A stretch of DNA of 44,182 nt, taken from Chara braunii (taxonomy: Eukaryota; Streptophyta; Charophyceae; Charales; Characeae). The translations under genes and the position numbers were made by a program. Every line of letters starts with the position of its first letter. Position 1 is the stretch's first letter. The stretch spans positions 477,630 through 521,811 of the forward strand of contig BFEA01000013.1 in the NCBI GenBank assembly GCA_003427395.1, given 5' to 3'. Positions 10,227-19,694 of this stretch are shown piece after piece. The notes under the pieces were generated by a model. That model searched no databases and was not told the origin of the DNA. It saw nothing but the letters and a program-made list of their open reading frames with translations.

Positions 10227-10788
10227 GTGGATGCTCCGAGTAGGAAAGCTGACTACTTTGGAGCAATAGTTCACTATCTGGATATAGGCAAAGACCTGCA
10301 ACAGAAAGTTAAAGAGGCATATGCGCAGGACCCTATCTATAGTAACCTCCTCAAGAGAGTAAAGAAGGCCCCTGAGTTCGAACCAGACTACCGCACCACT
10401 GATGAAATGCCATTTGAGAAGACTAATGGTGACCGATTGTGCGTTCCTAACAGTGAGGAGATCCGTAGTCTGATCCTAGGGGAATGCCACGATACTGAGG
10501 GACATTTTGGTTGACAAAAGACTCTCGCTAACCTTATGCGCGCATACATATGGTCTGGGATGAAGGCCGACTGCATAGACTATGTTCGCAGTTGTAACGT
10601 CTGCCAAAGAAACACGACCTCTAAGCGTGCCCCTCTAGGTCTTCTCAAACCCCTGCCTATTCCTGACCAGCCGGGAGACTCGGTGTCCATTGACTTGATG
10701 GACACCCATGTTAGGAGTAGGCACGGCAAGAGCCAAATCATGGTTATAGTCGATAGATTTAGCAAGTATGCAGTTTTTGTTCCTCTGC
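10227..10788 (+). pseudogene. Ty3/gypsy element 1 integrase, N-terminal part only
   Basis: Integrase begins after RNase H. The zinc-binding HHCC region is visible (ECHDTEGHFG, then SCNVCQRN), broken by a TGA at 10512-10514 where Arg or Trp is expected. The catalytic core starts (DSVSIDLMDT, then IMVIVDRFSKYAVFVPLP) and stops abruptly at 10788. The second catalytic Asp, the Glu and the C-terminal domain are absent, and the following DNA is the unrelated module at 10789. The element is truncated here. Confidence 0.85.
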
Positions 10789-10871
10789 CTGTGTCACCTG
10801 TTTGCATGCATGTGAAGCGAGAAAGAAAGCGAGTCTGATTGTACCAGTACATATCAGATGACAAACATTCC
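10789..10871 (+). repeat. shuffled modules at the integrase breakpoint
   Basis: Immediately after the integrase breakpoint comes a 56-bp module (10789-10845) that also occurs at 4513-4568, then directly a 27-bp module (AGTACATATCAGATGACAAA core, to 10871) that also occurs at 3561-3587. Their order here is the reverse of their order upstream. They are followed by a C/A-rich stretch to about 10970. Confidence 0.65.
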
Positions 10872-11263
10872 GCATACAGCAGGCACCATACATGCACCCC
10901 CCCCAACCCCCAGCCAACCCCCCAACCCCAGCATCCCCACCCAGACCACCCCCCCCCAAAAAACAAAAAAACCGATATTCTATTGCAGCTTCGGAGTCCT
11001 CTCGCCGAACGCAGAACGACCTCGGTTTCAAAAAAAAATAAAAAAAATTATGGGCGTTTTTTTGGCCCGCCTGGTTTACCCGGATGCCCCCCCTGGGCCC
11101 AACCGGTCGGGCTGAGCCCGGCCGGGCGGCGTCCTCACTCCGGTTTTAACCATACTTGCAGTGCACTTGTGCGGTGCGCCATGCGCCATTTGGAAATAAG
11201 TGTTGGGCTGAAGTTTTGCATTTTTTTTTCTGGCAGGGAATATGTGTACATACACGAGAGACG

Positions 11264-11269
<6 letters not shown>
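10872..11269. other. low-complexity and GC-rich spacer
   Basis: A C-rich tract (10890-10960), an A-rich run (11025-11055) and a GGCC/CCGGG-rich block (11060-11135) resembling the first 95 bases of the window. No gene is supported. Confidence 0.4.

Positions 11270-11342
<73 letters not shown>
11270..11342. repeat. (GA)n microsatellite, about 36 repeats
   Basis: A pure AG run preceded by a short CA stretch. Confidence 0.95.
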
Positions 11343-11343
<1 letters not shown>

Positions 11344-11454
11344 AAAGTCCACCTTGCACATAAATTAGAGAGCCCCTGCAGAGAATCCGAGGGGTCCTTC
11401 CAGTAAATCAGTAAGTTCCTACCCTCAAGCAGAGAGAGGCACAAAATTCACAAA

Positions 11455-11800
11455 GTGCAGGAGCGTGCCAATAATATATGGTCTGGATTGGAATTCAGGT
11501 CTGTGTTTCAGCAGTTATGGGTCACGAACTTAGCTAGGCCCTGTTGGTCTCTGCACGTGATTCTCAGGACTCGCCAAATGTGCAAAACTAAAACAAATCT
11601 TCCCCTAGAACAGGGAACCATATGCTGCCATATGTTTGTCTTTTGTGCAAGTGGCCAGTAGTACTCATAAGAAAAGGACAACAAAACCAAGAGAACCATG
11701 TGCCGAGACCAGCAGGGCCTAACTGAGTTCGTAACCGGTAACTGATAAAACACAGACCTGAATTCGAATCCAGACTATAAATTTTTGGCCTGCTCCCGTC
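11455..11800. mobile_element. two SINE-like copies in inverted orientation
   Basis: The stretch 11455-11560 read in reverse complement matches 11690-11800 over about 105 bp with few mismatches (shared GGGCCTA, AAGTTCGT, AACACAGACCTGAATTC and AATCCAGAC). The + copy contains a pol III B-box-like GAATTCGAATCC at about 11760 and an A-box-like GGCCTAACTGAGTTCG before it. Related sequence occurs at 37553-37745 and 40378-40530. Weaker symmetry (GCAGGGGCTT at both ends) may extend the palindrome to 11370-11870. A transcript would fold into a long hairpin. Confidence 0.6.
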
Positions 11801-12175
11801 TTTTTAATAATTTAACGACCAACTCTCTCTGGTGACGATCCCTTGTGAATGTTTTTGCAGGGGCTTGTCCGCAAAGAGACAGGATTCAATTAGAATATGC
11901 ACACACCCACACACACACATGCACACACAGTTTTTGGGCGCGGTGGGGCCCCAATTTTATTTTATTTTTCTGTACTTCGAATTATTAAAAGGTAGGGGCA
12001 CGTTTGGTCAGCAAACGCTGCCCTTCTGGATTTTTTTTGCCGACCCCTATTTAATGGGGGGGGGCCCATCACGTGTGCGCACATGAGTGTGCGTGCGCTA
12101 TGCGTCACACGTGATGTGACGCAAGTATGGCTTTAGCCTTTGCTCGAAATCCACCTGCACACCTTCCTCTGCCTA
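11801..12175. other. no gene seen
   Basis: Contains CA-rich patches, T-runs and a TG/CG-rich stretch at 12070-12125 (ATCACGTGTGCGCACATG, then TCACACGTGATGTGACG) with near-palindromic CACGTG cores. No coding signal. Confidence 0.3.
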
Positions 12176-12439
12176 TCAGCCCGGCAATAGCGCATCTACC
12201 TCAACAACGGAGACCATTGCCGCATCCTCATCTCCTGCACCTTCCTTGCTGCTCAAAGAGTTATCTTCTTGTACTCTGCTTTCACAGACCCAACCATTAG
12301 AGTCTTCCGAGAAAAAGAGCTGGACAAAAACCATGCATGTACGCGGAGATAGCATGGGAGAACAAATACTCCACCTCCAGCCCTCCCTCCCTTCCCTGAG
12401 TCTGGTAACTTCTTCCTTTGAGAATGTATCACAGCTCAC
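12176..12439 (-). pseudogene. exon-like fragment, unknown
   Basis: This minus-strand frame ends in a plausible protein segment (FVQLFFSEDSNGWVCESRVQ, then an acidic Ser-rich tail). It may be a 3' exon of the same minus-strand gene as the fragments at 13211-14088, but splice links cannot be proven from the sequence alone. Confidence 0.25.
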
Positions 12440-12559
12440 GACTTTCGCTCAGACAACTTGCTGGGTGCAGTTCCAGCCTCCCAATCCTCAAAGTCTTGCT
12501 CCTCAACTTCTGTGTCACCGCCTACCTGCTTTGCTATCTTGCCTGCCTCCTCCTCGGTC

Positions 12560-12753
12560 CCACCACCATGCCCATCTTCTATATATCCTCCTCACCTCTG
12601 CCTCATCCTCTGGAATCTCCTCCTCTTCCTCCATGCCCATCTTCTATATATCTATCCCCCCCCTCTGCCGCATCCTCTGGAATCTCCTCTTCCTCCATGC
12701 CCATCTTTTATATAACCCCCCCCCCTCCTCCCCCCCCCCCCCCCCCCCCCCCC
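12560..12753. repeat. about 65-bp tandem repeats and C-tract
   Basis: CATGCCCATCTTYTATATA recurs three times (about 12567, 12634 and 12697) with intervening CTCTGCC-CATCCTCTGGAATC, followed by a C tract at 12716-12753. On the minus strand the repeat reads as Gly/Asp-rich, next to an acidic frame (DDEEKEDEEEREEE) at 12780-12882. Confidence 0.8.
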
Positions 12754-12927
12754 TGCCTCACCCTCCCTCACCCCCTCACCCTCCCCCTCCTCCTCCCTCT
12801 CTTCTTCATCCTCTTTCTCCTCATCATCTACATGCTCTGCAAGCCAGGCTTCCAGCTTTTCACTTGCAAACTCCTTCCACACAATTTATTCAAAACATTG
12901 ACGAAATAATGTTTTTCCAACTTTTTG

Positions 12928-13339
12928 TTTTGATTTGTTGCATATTTCTTGCGCAATCAAAGAAGCACTTCGATAAACAGAAGCTACTGTCAACAGCCGC
13001 CTGTTCCCTTGGACTGCCATAAGCTCTCTAGAGACCCATATTGATGACCTGCTCCTCTAACATTCCCAGGATGTCTTTCATCATCGCTTGCGCTCGATAA
13101 ACCTTCATCTCCTGATGTCCTCAAGCTTCCCTGTTTTAATTTGTTGCATATTTCTTGCGCAATCAAAGAAGCACTTCAATAAACAGAAGCTACTGTCAAC
13201 AGCCGCCTGTTCACTTGGACTGCCATAAGCTCTCTAGAGACCCATACTGATGACCTGCTCCTCTAACATTCCCAGGATGTCTTTCATCATCGCTTGCACT
13301 CGATAAACCTTCATCTCCTGATCTCCTCAAGCTTCCCTC
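12928..13339. repeat. 206-bp tandem duplication
   Basis: The unit 12928-13133 is repeated at 13134-13339 with about 97 percent identity by eye (offset 206 bp, checked on TTTGTTGCATATTTC at 12935 and 13141). High similarity implies a recent event. It includes part of the acidic minus-strand exon-like frame 13211-13498. Confidence 0.9.
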
Positions 13340-13498
13340 TACACTCTCGCCACCTGGTCGACCCTCAGATCCTGAGCTGCCATCATACTCATTGCTATGG
13401 TTCTCACTACCAGAAGCACCTTCTTTGCGGTAACCATCCTCGTGGTCCAACGGTGTATCTCCTATGTCCTCTCCTTGCCAGAAAGCATTCAGCGCCAA
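13211..13498 (-). pseudogene. acidic Ser/Gly-rich exon-like fragment
   Basis: The minus-strand frame carries a charged, Ser-rich segment (SGSENHSNEYDGSSGSEGR, then SGDEGLSSASDDERH) typical of a disordered linker. It lies downstream of the adaptin-like fragment at 13807-14088. AP-3 beta subunits have such an acidic hinge after the trunk, which is compatible but not proof. Part is inside the 206-bp tandem duplication. Confidence 0.3.
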
Positions 13499-13681
13499 CT
13501 TCGGCCAGCGCTGGAATTATCCTTGTTGCAGGCAGTTCCTCGTACCCTTGCGCCCGGTGGCCCACAATATCTGATATTGCGCTCCAACAAAAGCTTGCAC
13601 CCGTCTTCTAGGCCTGGGGATCGAGGACTATGGCCTAGGAGGGTTCAGAACCCAGTCCATAGGACTTCTCACAGCCACAAT

Positions 13682-14088
13682 TTACGGAAGATTGGGTGAG
13701 TGCAAGCCCGCACTAGGGTTGTCAGTCAAAATCCTGTGGTGGTCCCTCTTTGCCAGCCACACCTTTCTGATCAATGATTGGTAAACTTCCATCCGTTTTC
13801 TAATCTTCAAAACTGACTCGCGTCTTCTCCTGCATCTGGATTTCTGCACATTCGTCTTCCAGTGGAGTGCCAATACCTGACTCTCCTACCAAGCAAGGTA
13901 GATGTATATAAGTTCCTTCGACTCGAGCGGCACAGTATCTTCTCCTCAACATGTGGGAAGTATTCGGACATATCCTTTCCCAAGGACAATGCCATTATCC
14001 ACTTTATCGCATCTGTTTTATTCCGTTGGGCATCAGTGCCCATAAAGCACGTGATGACCAATTCATCTCCATCTACTTTTCCTCGCAA
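13682..14088 (-). pseudogene. adaptin-like (AP-3 beta type) N-terminal exon fragment
   Basis: The frame 13807-14088 reads DAIKWIMALSLGKDMSEYFPHV followed by a basic segment. This resembles the start of the AP-3 complex beta trunk, where a K-W/R-hydrophobic helix is followed by GKD/N-S-E-x-FP-x-V. AP-3 beta is a large subunit of a cargo adaptor for vacuole-directed vesicles. A donor-like GTAGG follows near 13890, and another frame (13682-13873) carries a basic helix (KIRKRMEVYQSLIRKVWLAK). Whether this is a live gene with introns or a relic cannot be decided. The family call is from memory of the motif only. Confidence 0.35.
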
Positions 14089-14484
14089 TTCTCACCACCT
14101 ACTCATCAACCACACCCCACATTTCCTCTCTTCTCCACACTCCTCCCCTTCCTCCTTCATACCCTGACCTTCCCCCCCTTCCCCCCCTTGCCCCCTCTCT
14201 GCCCCCCCCGCTCGTGAATATACTGAACACAATTAACTCTCACCCTTATCTTGTCATTGCATCCATCTCGTCTATCGAGAGAGGTGTTTCATCATCATTA
14301 AGGTCTAAGTGTGTGCAAGTGCTTCAGGACATCCATCAAACTGGACCGATACAAAGGTGTTCCGAAATGCAAATCGCCATCACCAAGCTGGACGAACGCC
14401 ATCGCTCTCATCAATCTAACAGCGCACCTTCCTGCACACACAATAGGAGCACAGGTCCACAAGGAATGACAGAGCTGATCCTCT

Positions 14485-14674
14485 TAGCAGCAAATCATCC
14501 TTAGCGGTGCTGGTGATCCATAATAGAGTCCTGGACTACGTAGAATTTGGTTAACTATAACTCTACAAGCTCCATTAATAATAAAATTCCCTCTGGCCGT
14601 CATTATTGGAATGTTGCCGATTAGTATTAGTTCACTTAGCAGACACTGCCCCACCAATAGCAGCAAATCATCCT
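14485..14674 (-). pseudogene. rpoB: plastid rpoB fragment flanked by 17-bp direct repeats (NUPT)
   Basis: The minus-strand translation contains [20 protein letters not shown] followed by [14 protein letters not shown]. This is the highly conserved N-terminal region of the plastid-encoded RNA polymerase beta subunit (same place as [20 protein letters not shown] in E. coli). Only about 50 codons are present. The 17-mer TAGCAGCAAATCATCCT occurs at 14485-14501 and again at 14658-14674, exactly flanking the 156-bp insert. So a piece of plastid DNA was captured in nuclear DNA with duplication of the target. Confidence 0.75.
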
Positions 14675-14733
14675 ACAGAGGTAGTAACAGAGTTCAGATC
14701 AACATGGAGGAAGGTCAACTCCTGCGTTCTGCC

Positions 14734-14830
14734 ACCGTCTTCATCCGAATAGAACGCCCGGTCATTACAGCTGTATTTGGTGCAACTTTCAGTTCAGGTA
14801 TGGCAATTATCTATTTGGGTGAAGAAGGGT
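14734..14830. mobile_element. degenerate small palindromic MITE (copy 1)
   Basis: The left arm ACCGTCTTCATCCGAATAGA is mirrored at the right end (TCTATTTGGGTGAAGAAGGGT). The left half is closely related to the copy at 15914, including GGTCATT-AGCTGTATTTGG. The most diverged of the three copies. Confidence 0.7.
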
Positions 14831-14840
14831 GCTCGCCGAT

Positions 14841-15266
14841 TCACAGGGGCTGAACACAAAACCACCCCAAGATTGGCAGAGCATAAACTGCAGACAGGTT
14901 CATATTGCGTGGACCACTATGAGGAGCAACCACCAAGCCTTTGGTCACATCTGCAGATTTAGATAGCCAGGCAAGATCATACTGACACCTACTCCACTTC
15001 CGAAATTTTCGGTGCATCCCCATTACACTCAGCTCATAACCACACAAGGACTTTCCAGGATGTATCTGATCACTTTTTAAGCTCACGCTTGGAATCACCT
15101 GACTGCAATCCCATCCACATGCAAGTTGAAAAAGTCCTCGTGTGAGTATGTCCTCCGTTTTCTGCACAAAGAAGGCTGGCAGAAGTCCATGCAAGTTTCT
15201 GTTTTCACACGTTTGATGACAGTCAACATTGCACTCATGTACGGCACCCCGACATGTCACGTCCAA
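14841..15266 (-). pseudogene. open frame, unknown protein
   Basis: A 141-codon minus-strand frame with a natural-looking composition, for example HGLLPAFFVQKTEDILTRGL, then KFRKWSRCQYDLAWLSKSAD. No family recognised, no certain start. It could be an exon of the minus-strand gene fragments to its left. Confidence 0.25.
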
Positions 15267-15522
15267 TTTGTAGACAGGGGCTGGAACAGCAATGTTTACA
15301 CAACTGCTGAGAGAGCCTCTGTGTTCCTAGCATGTTGGAGCCACGTAGCTTGTGATATCTGTCTATGCCGTGCCATTCGATGCAGCAACTGTAACTGCGA
15401 GAATTGGATGCGGTGCTTCCACAGGCCACACCCAAACAGCTCCTGTCCAGTCTGTACGGGTGGCCACTTCCGATAGGCAACGTTTGGTCCTCAACTCTAA
15501 TATCCTGCAACCCATACACTGA

Positions 15523-15720
15523 CTACCATCTTCCCCTGAACATAACGCATAACGTGTTGTAAACAAATACAACGCATAGGATGCTTTCTATTGGAATGCA
15601 GCACACATGTGTTCGAACAGTCCAGATTTTCAAATACAACGGACATGTGTTCTATTCGAAATTAAAGATTTTTTGGAAACTCAAATACGAGTATGCGTTA
15701 TGTTCAGTGGAAGACAGTAG
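15523..15720. mobile_element. 198-bp palindromic MITE (copy 2)
   Basis: Ends are CTACCATCTTCCCCTGAACA and the mirror TGTTCAGTGGAAGACAGTAG, with a further shared ATAACGCATA. The first and last bases are CTA/TAG, so a TA target duplication as in Tc1/mariner-type MITEs is possible. The outer 12 bp match the other two copies. Confidence 0.75.
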
Positions 15721-15913
15721 CCTCTTGAGCCGTTCTGGAGTATTCCGCCCCATCTGTGAGTATTAAGAACCCTGTGAAGTTTGTTACTCTTCTGTTCTGT
15801 TCTTTGCCACTTCCTCCTCTGCCCCTTCTTCCTCCCCCATCCCTCGCCTCCTATAAAACACATCGTTCCCTTTCAAATCTTCCCTTTCATTCCTCCCTCC
15901 CCTTGTGTATTAC

Positions 15914-16021
15914 TACCGTCTTCACCCGAATAGAGCACCTGGTCATTGTAGCTGTATTTGGCCAACTTTTGGTCTAGATACAACGATAATGACCAGGTGT
16001 TCTATTTGGGTGAAGACGGTA
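15914..16021. mobile_element. 108-bp near-perfect palindromic MITE (copy 3)
   Basis: The left arm TACCGTCTTCACCCGAATAG with GCACCTGGTCATTGTAGCTG is mirrored by the right arm (CAGGTGTTCTATTTGGGTGA, AGACGGTA) with about 50 bp per arm and only a few mismatches. A TA lies at each end (14 and 2 bases inside GTATT/AATAC flanks). It has no coding capacity. Confidence 0.85.
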
Positions 16022-16060
16022 GTGAATACATACGAACGAGCGTCATTAAGAGAAAAGACA

Positions 16061-16215
16061 AAATATAAGCTGAAGACCTGAAGAAAAATGAACAGGAAAA
16101 TACCTCCCCCTTTACTCTGCCTCCTTTCATAACGTGCACACAGACTAAATATAAGCTGAAAACCTGAAGAAAGATGAACAGGAGTATACCTCCCCCTTTA
16201 CTCTGCCGCATTTCA
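16061..16215. repeat. 86-bp tandem duplication
   Basis: AAATATAAGCTGAARACCTG with ATGAACAGG and ATACCTCCCCCTTTACTCTG recurs at 16061 and 16147. Confidence 0.8.
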
Positions 16216-16676
16216 CAATGTGCACCTCCGCCATGATGGCACATGGGGTTGTGGGCAGCTGGCCCTCAACCATCATCAACGTGGCCAGCCTTGTACGTGA
16301 GAGGCACAGTAGGAGGGGAGCTGTAAGAACAAATAAAATGGGGGGCTTGCCAACAATAGCCGAGGTAAACATAATCAACAAAACGATATAGTGGATCTAT
16401 TGCGTTTCATATTGCTAACTGTTTCATTGTTGGGTTGGCTCATCTCAAGTGTGTCGCATTGCTAGTATAAAGGTCAGATTTCTACAATTTTGGATACATA
16501 TTGTGCTTCATGTTGCTGATTATAGAGGCAAAACTGTTTCACTGGTGGATTGGCTCATCTTAAGCATGTTTCATTCTTTGCAATAGTGGTAGAGTTGCTG
16601 TGATTTTGGATCTACTAATCTGGGTGGAACAGGGGATGTTGTGGTGAAAATTCATAACACGCACACAACACACACA

Positions 16677-16677
<1 letters not shown>

Positions 16678-16726
<49 letters not shown>
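16678..16726. repeat. (CA)n microsatellite
   Basis: A pure CA run of about 24 repeats. Confidence 0.95.
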
Positions 16727-16730
<4 letters not shown>

Positions 16731-16979
16731 GATGTATCTGTTTCTCTTGTTGTTTGTTCCTTCTCTGCTTTTTTTCGTATTTTGTCTGCCCAACTGAGCA
16801 CCTTTAAGCAGTGCCAAATAGTCGGTCATTCCTGGTTTGGAGTGCCTGCAGCAATCTTAGGGGGGGCGCTCAGTTCGGGATGTCTGTCTGGCTTACGGGT
16901 GCTGAAAGATGGTCGTCGGAGTGACTCCCTAGCTCAGTGGGTGGCGGGAACCAACATCCTGCGTGGTTCACCCGCGATG

Positions 16980-18400
16980 TGAGTAGGTGATGTGTCACTT
17001 TGCTCCATGTTGGATGTGTGGACTGCCTTGTCTGCGCTCTGCTGCTGCCTTGCTGCCCATCCCGCTTGCTTCGCAGGTCATTCTTGGCAAGCTGCTGTGT
17101 TCACTGTGTGGTGGTGTGGCAGTGTTGTTGGTGTTGCCTTGCTCTTTGCTGCTTCGCTGCCTTGCCGCACATTTGCTGGCCGTGACCTTCGTGTCCTTTG
17201 CTTGCGTGTCTTGTAGTTTGTTTGCCTTGTTGCTGTTGCCCTGCACGGTCGCCGTGCTGCTCATCCACTCGCCCTGTCAATCCTTGCAGTAGTCATTGTC
17301 ATTGTGCAGTTAGGTTGCTCCCACAATCTTACCTGGTGCTTCGTTGAGTTGTTGCCTACTGCTATATGTGTGGCTGCCTCGCTGGTGTTGCCTTGTGCTT
17401 CACTGCGTAGTTGCCACGCTGCGTGTCCGCTTGCCGTGTCGTTCCTTCCAGTAGTCTTTGGCGTTGAGCAGGTGTGTTGCCTCTACAGCGTTGCCTGCTG
17501 CTTCGCTGGGTTGCTGCCCGCTGCTGTGTTCCGTTTGGGAACAGTCTGCCTTCAACATGGGTCAAAGGGTTCATGACCCAAACCATCAAATACGGAGATT
17601 CCACAGATTGTCGATGGTTCAGCCTCCTGATGAGTCAGTGCAACTCCGACGAAACAATCTTGTTATTATCAGTTTCTACTTTTTTCGTCTTTCGTGGTTT
17701 TGGGGACTTGTATTTTTTTTTGGTTTGCCTGTTTCGTCTGTTTAAGTGTCGTCTGCCCTCCCGCCTCCTCTGTGCCCTCTAGCCTTTGCTCTTTGCTTCT
17801 GCCTCTCCTCCTATGCCTTGTTGTCTTATACCTTTGTGCGCCTACCCACCTCCCCCTTGCCCTCCAGCCTTTGCCTCCCCAATGCCCTGCAGCCATTGTC
17901 CTTGTTGCTGCCTATCGTTCTACGCCTTACCTTTGTAAGCCCACCCACCTCCCCCTTACCCACCTGCCTTTGTCCTACGTTGTTGCATGTCATTGCATGC
18001 TTTGTTGCCACATGCCTTTTCCTTCGCCATCTTTGTCTACCTTCCCTTGGTTGCCTTGTACTGTTTGTTTGCCCGCCAGCCTACCCCGTGCCCTCCAGCC
18101 TGTGTGACCTGTTGTCGTTAATTGCCTTCCTGTTGGTTGTGCAGTTTGCTGCTTGCTGTCCTTTGCCTTGTTCCTTGTAATTGCTGCTTTTGGCTCACTG
18201 TTTTTTGGCTTTCTGGTCTAGTGCCCTCGGCCTCTAGTCCTTGTGTCTTTGTAGGGTCGGTGAAAGATAAAGGCCACTGTATGCACATTCTTATGCTTTC
18301 TTTTTTGGGATGTGTACCTCCTCTGGTGTAGCATACCGTAACGGTGCAGACCAGAACAAGCACCGACCTCTCTCACAAAGTACAAGATAGCGTAGCGGAA
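16980..18400. repeat. pyrimidine-rich degenerate repeats, no gene
   Basis: 16980-17560 is built of loose TTGCTGCC / CTTCGCTG words. 17740-18240 has longer units of about 100 bp (ACCTTTGTRMGCCYACCCAC, then CTCCCCCTTRCC, at about 17830 and 17927). Long leucine- and cysteine-rich frames are by-products of this composition. GGTGAAAGATARAGGC at about 18259 opens a 70-bp match to 28694-28765. Confidence 0.55.
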
Positions 18401-18679
18401 GACTTAGATACCAATGGTCCGAACAATCAATGTTGCAATGCAGCCCCAAGCATACATCATCATCATTCCATGGTGTGAAGGGGCCTGGCGCTCACACAGG
18501 AAGAATGCGTCACTCCCCAACCATACACAGACGAAGAAGAGGGGGGTCAGACGAAGAAGAGGGGAAGATGGGAATGTCCTCAACACCAAGTCTTTGGCAC
18601 AGGCCCCAAATAATCCCTCGTCAAATGTCTGAATCCCAATGTCGAGTCTGGACCCAATGTCGTCAAGTCCCAAAGTCAC

Positions 18680-18682
<3 letters not shown>

Positions 18683-18722
<40 letters not shown>

Positions 18723-19242
18723 NNNNNNNNNNNNNNNNNNNNNNNNNNNNNNNNNNNNNNNNNNNNNNNNNNNNNNNNNNNNNNNNNNNNNNNNNNNNNN
18801 NNNNNNNNNNNNNNNNNNNNNNNNNNNNNNNNNNNNNNNNNNNNNNNNNNNNNNNNNNNNNNNNNNNNNNNNNNNNNNNNNNNNNNNNNNNNNNNNNNNN
18901 NNNNNNNNNNNNNNNNNNNNNNNNNNNNNNNNNNNNNNNNNNNNNNNNNNNNNNNNNNNNNNNNNNNNNNNNNNNNNNNNNNNNNNNNNNNNNNNNNNNN
19001 NNNNNNNNNNNNNNNNNNNNNNNNNNNNNNNNNNNNNNNNNNNNNNNNNNNNNNNNNNNNNNNNNNNNNNNNNNNNNNNNNNNNNNNNNNNNNNNNNNNN
19101 NNNNNNNNNNNNNNNNNNNNNNNNNNNNNNNNNNNNNNNNNNNNNNNNNNNNNNNNNNNNNNNNNNNNNNNNNNNNNNNNNNNNNNNNNNNNNNNNNNNN
19201 NNNNNNNNNNNNNNNNNNNNNNNNNNNNNNNNNNNNNNNNNN
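18683..19242. repeat. (TC)n tract running into a 520-base assembly gap
   Basis: A TC microsatellite (18683-18722) is followed by N at 18723-19242. In the related copy at 27600-28192 a CT tract and about 410 bp precede the repeat that restarts at 19243, so the gap probably holds the same sequence. Confidence 0.9.
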
Positions 19243-19532
19243 CTCTTGCCAATGCCAGAACGTGCTAGCCCCTGAGGAAGCTTCCGGGTAGTTTCCAGGT
19301 AGCTTCTGGCTAAAGACTGAGGGCCTATAGGCCCTTGTTTTCAGGCTTGTCAGGCTGAACCGACCCAGGGCCTGTAGGCCCTCATTTTCAGGCTGTCAGT
19401 CTGACACGACACAGGGCCTGTAAACCCTTGTTTTCAGGCTTTCAAGCTGAAATCGACATAGCGTCCGAAGAGCCCTTACTTTCCTTGTTTGGTCGGGCCT
19501 TGCAGGCCCGTGTGGATGCGCCGTATGCCACA
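19243..19532 (+). repeat. left copy of GGCC-palindrome repeat (LTR-like)
   Basis: Nearly identical to 28193-28568. Contains three units of about 50 bp carrying GGGCCTGTAGGCCC (a hairpin with 6-bp arms) and TCAGGCTGTCAGNCTGA-like words. Both copies stop matching exactly after ATGCCACA, so this is a genuine terminus. It may be an LTR that ends in CA. What follows is not an obvious primer-binding site. Confidence 0.7.
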
Positions 19533-19694
19533 CCCCCCCCTCCTTGAAAGACCGAGCTTACCTGCGAGGGCGAAGCTGCCTGTCGGAGGGAGGGACCAAA
19601 GTCTGGGTGGGAGGGGCAGGTTTGCGAAGCTTCCTTAGCTGGTCTTCGTCGCTTGTAGTTGGCGTAGATCAGTGGTGCAGATGCTTGCAAATCT

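Noticed and set aside
10858-11115. Pro/Thr-rich plus-strand frame
   Set aside because: Explained by the C/A-rich tract; no conserved motif.
11076-11444. Frames with long Arg-Glu or Ser-Leu runs
   Set aside because: Translation of the (GA)n tract at 11270-11342.
12246-13022. 258-codon plus-strand frame, Pro/Ser-rich
   Set aside because: Its length comes from C-rich tandem repeats; the opposite strand has the more natural composition.
16987-18331. Cys/Leu-rich frames resembling membrane proteins
   Set aside because: Pyrimidine-rich degenerate repeats give such frames in several phases; there is no consistent frame or start.
18404-19275. Frames of 200-280 codons across the N gap
   Set aside because: Most of each frame is unknown bases; the rest is microsatellite.
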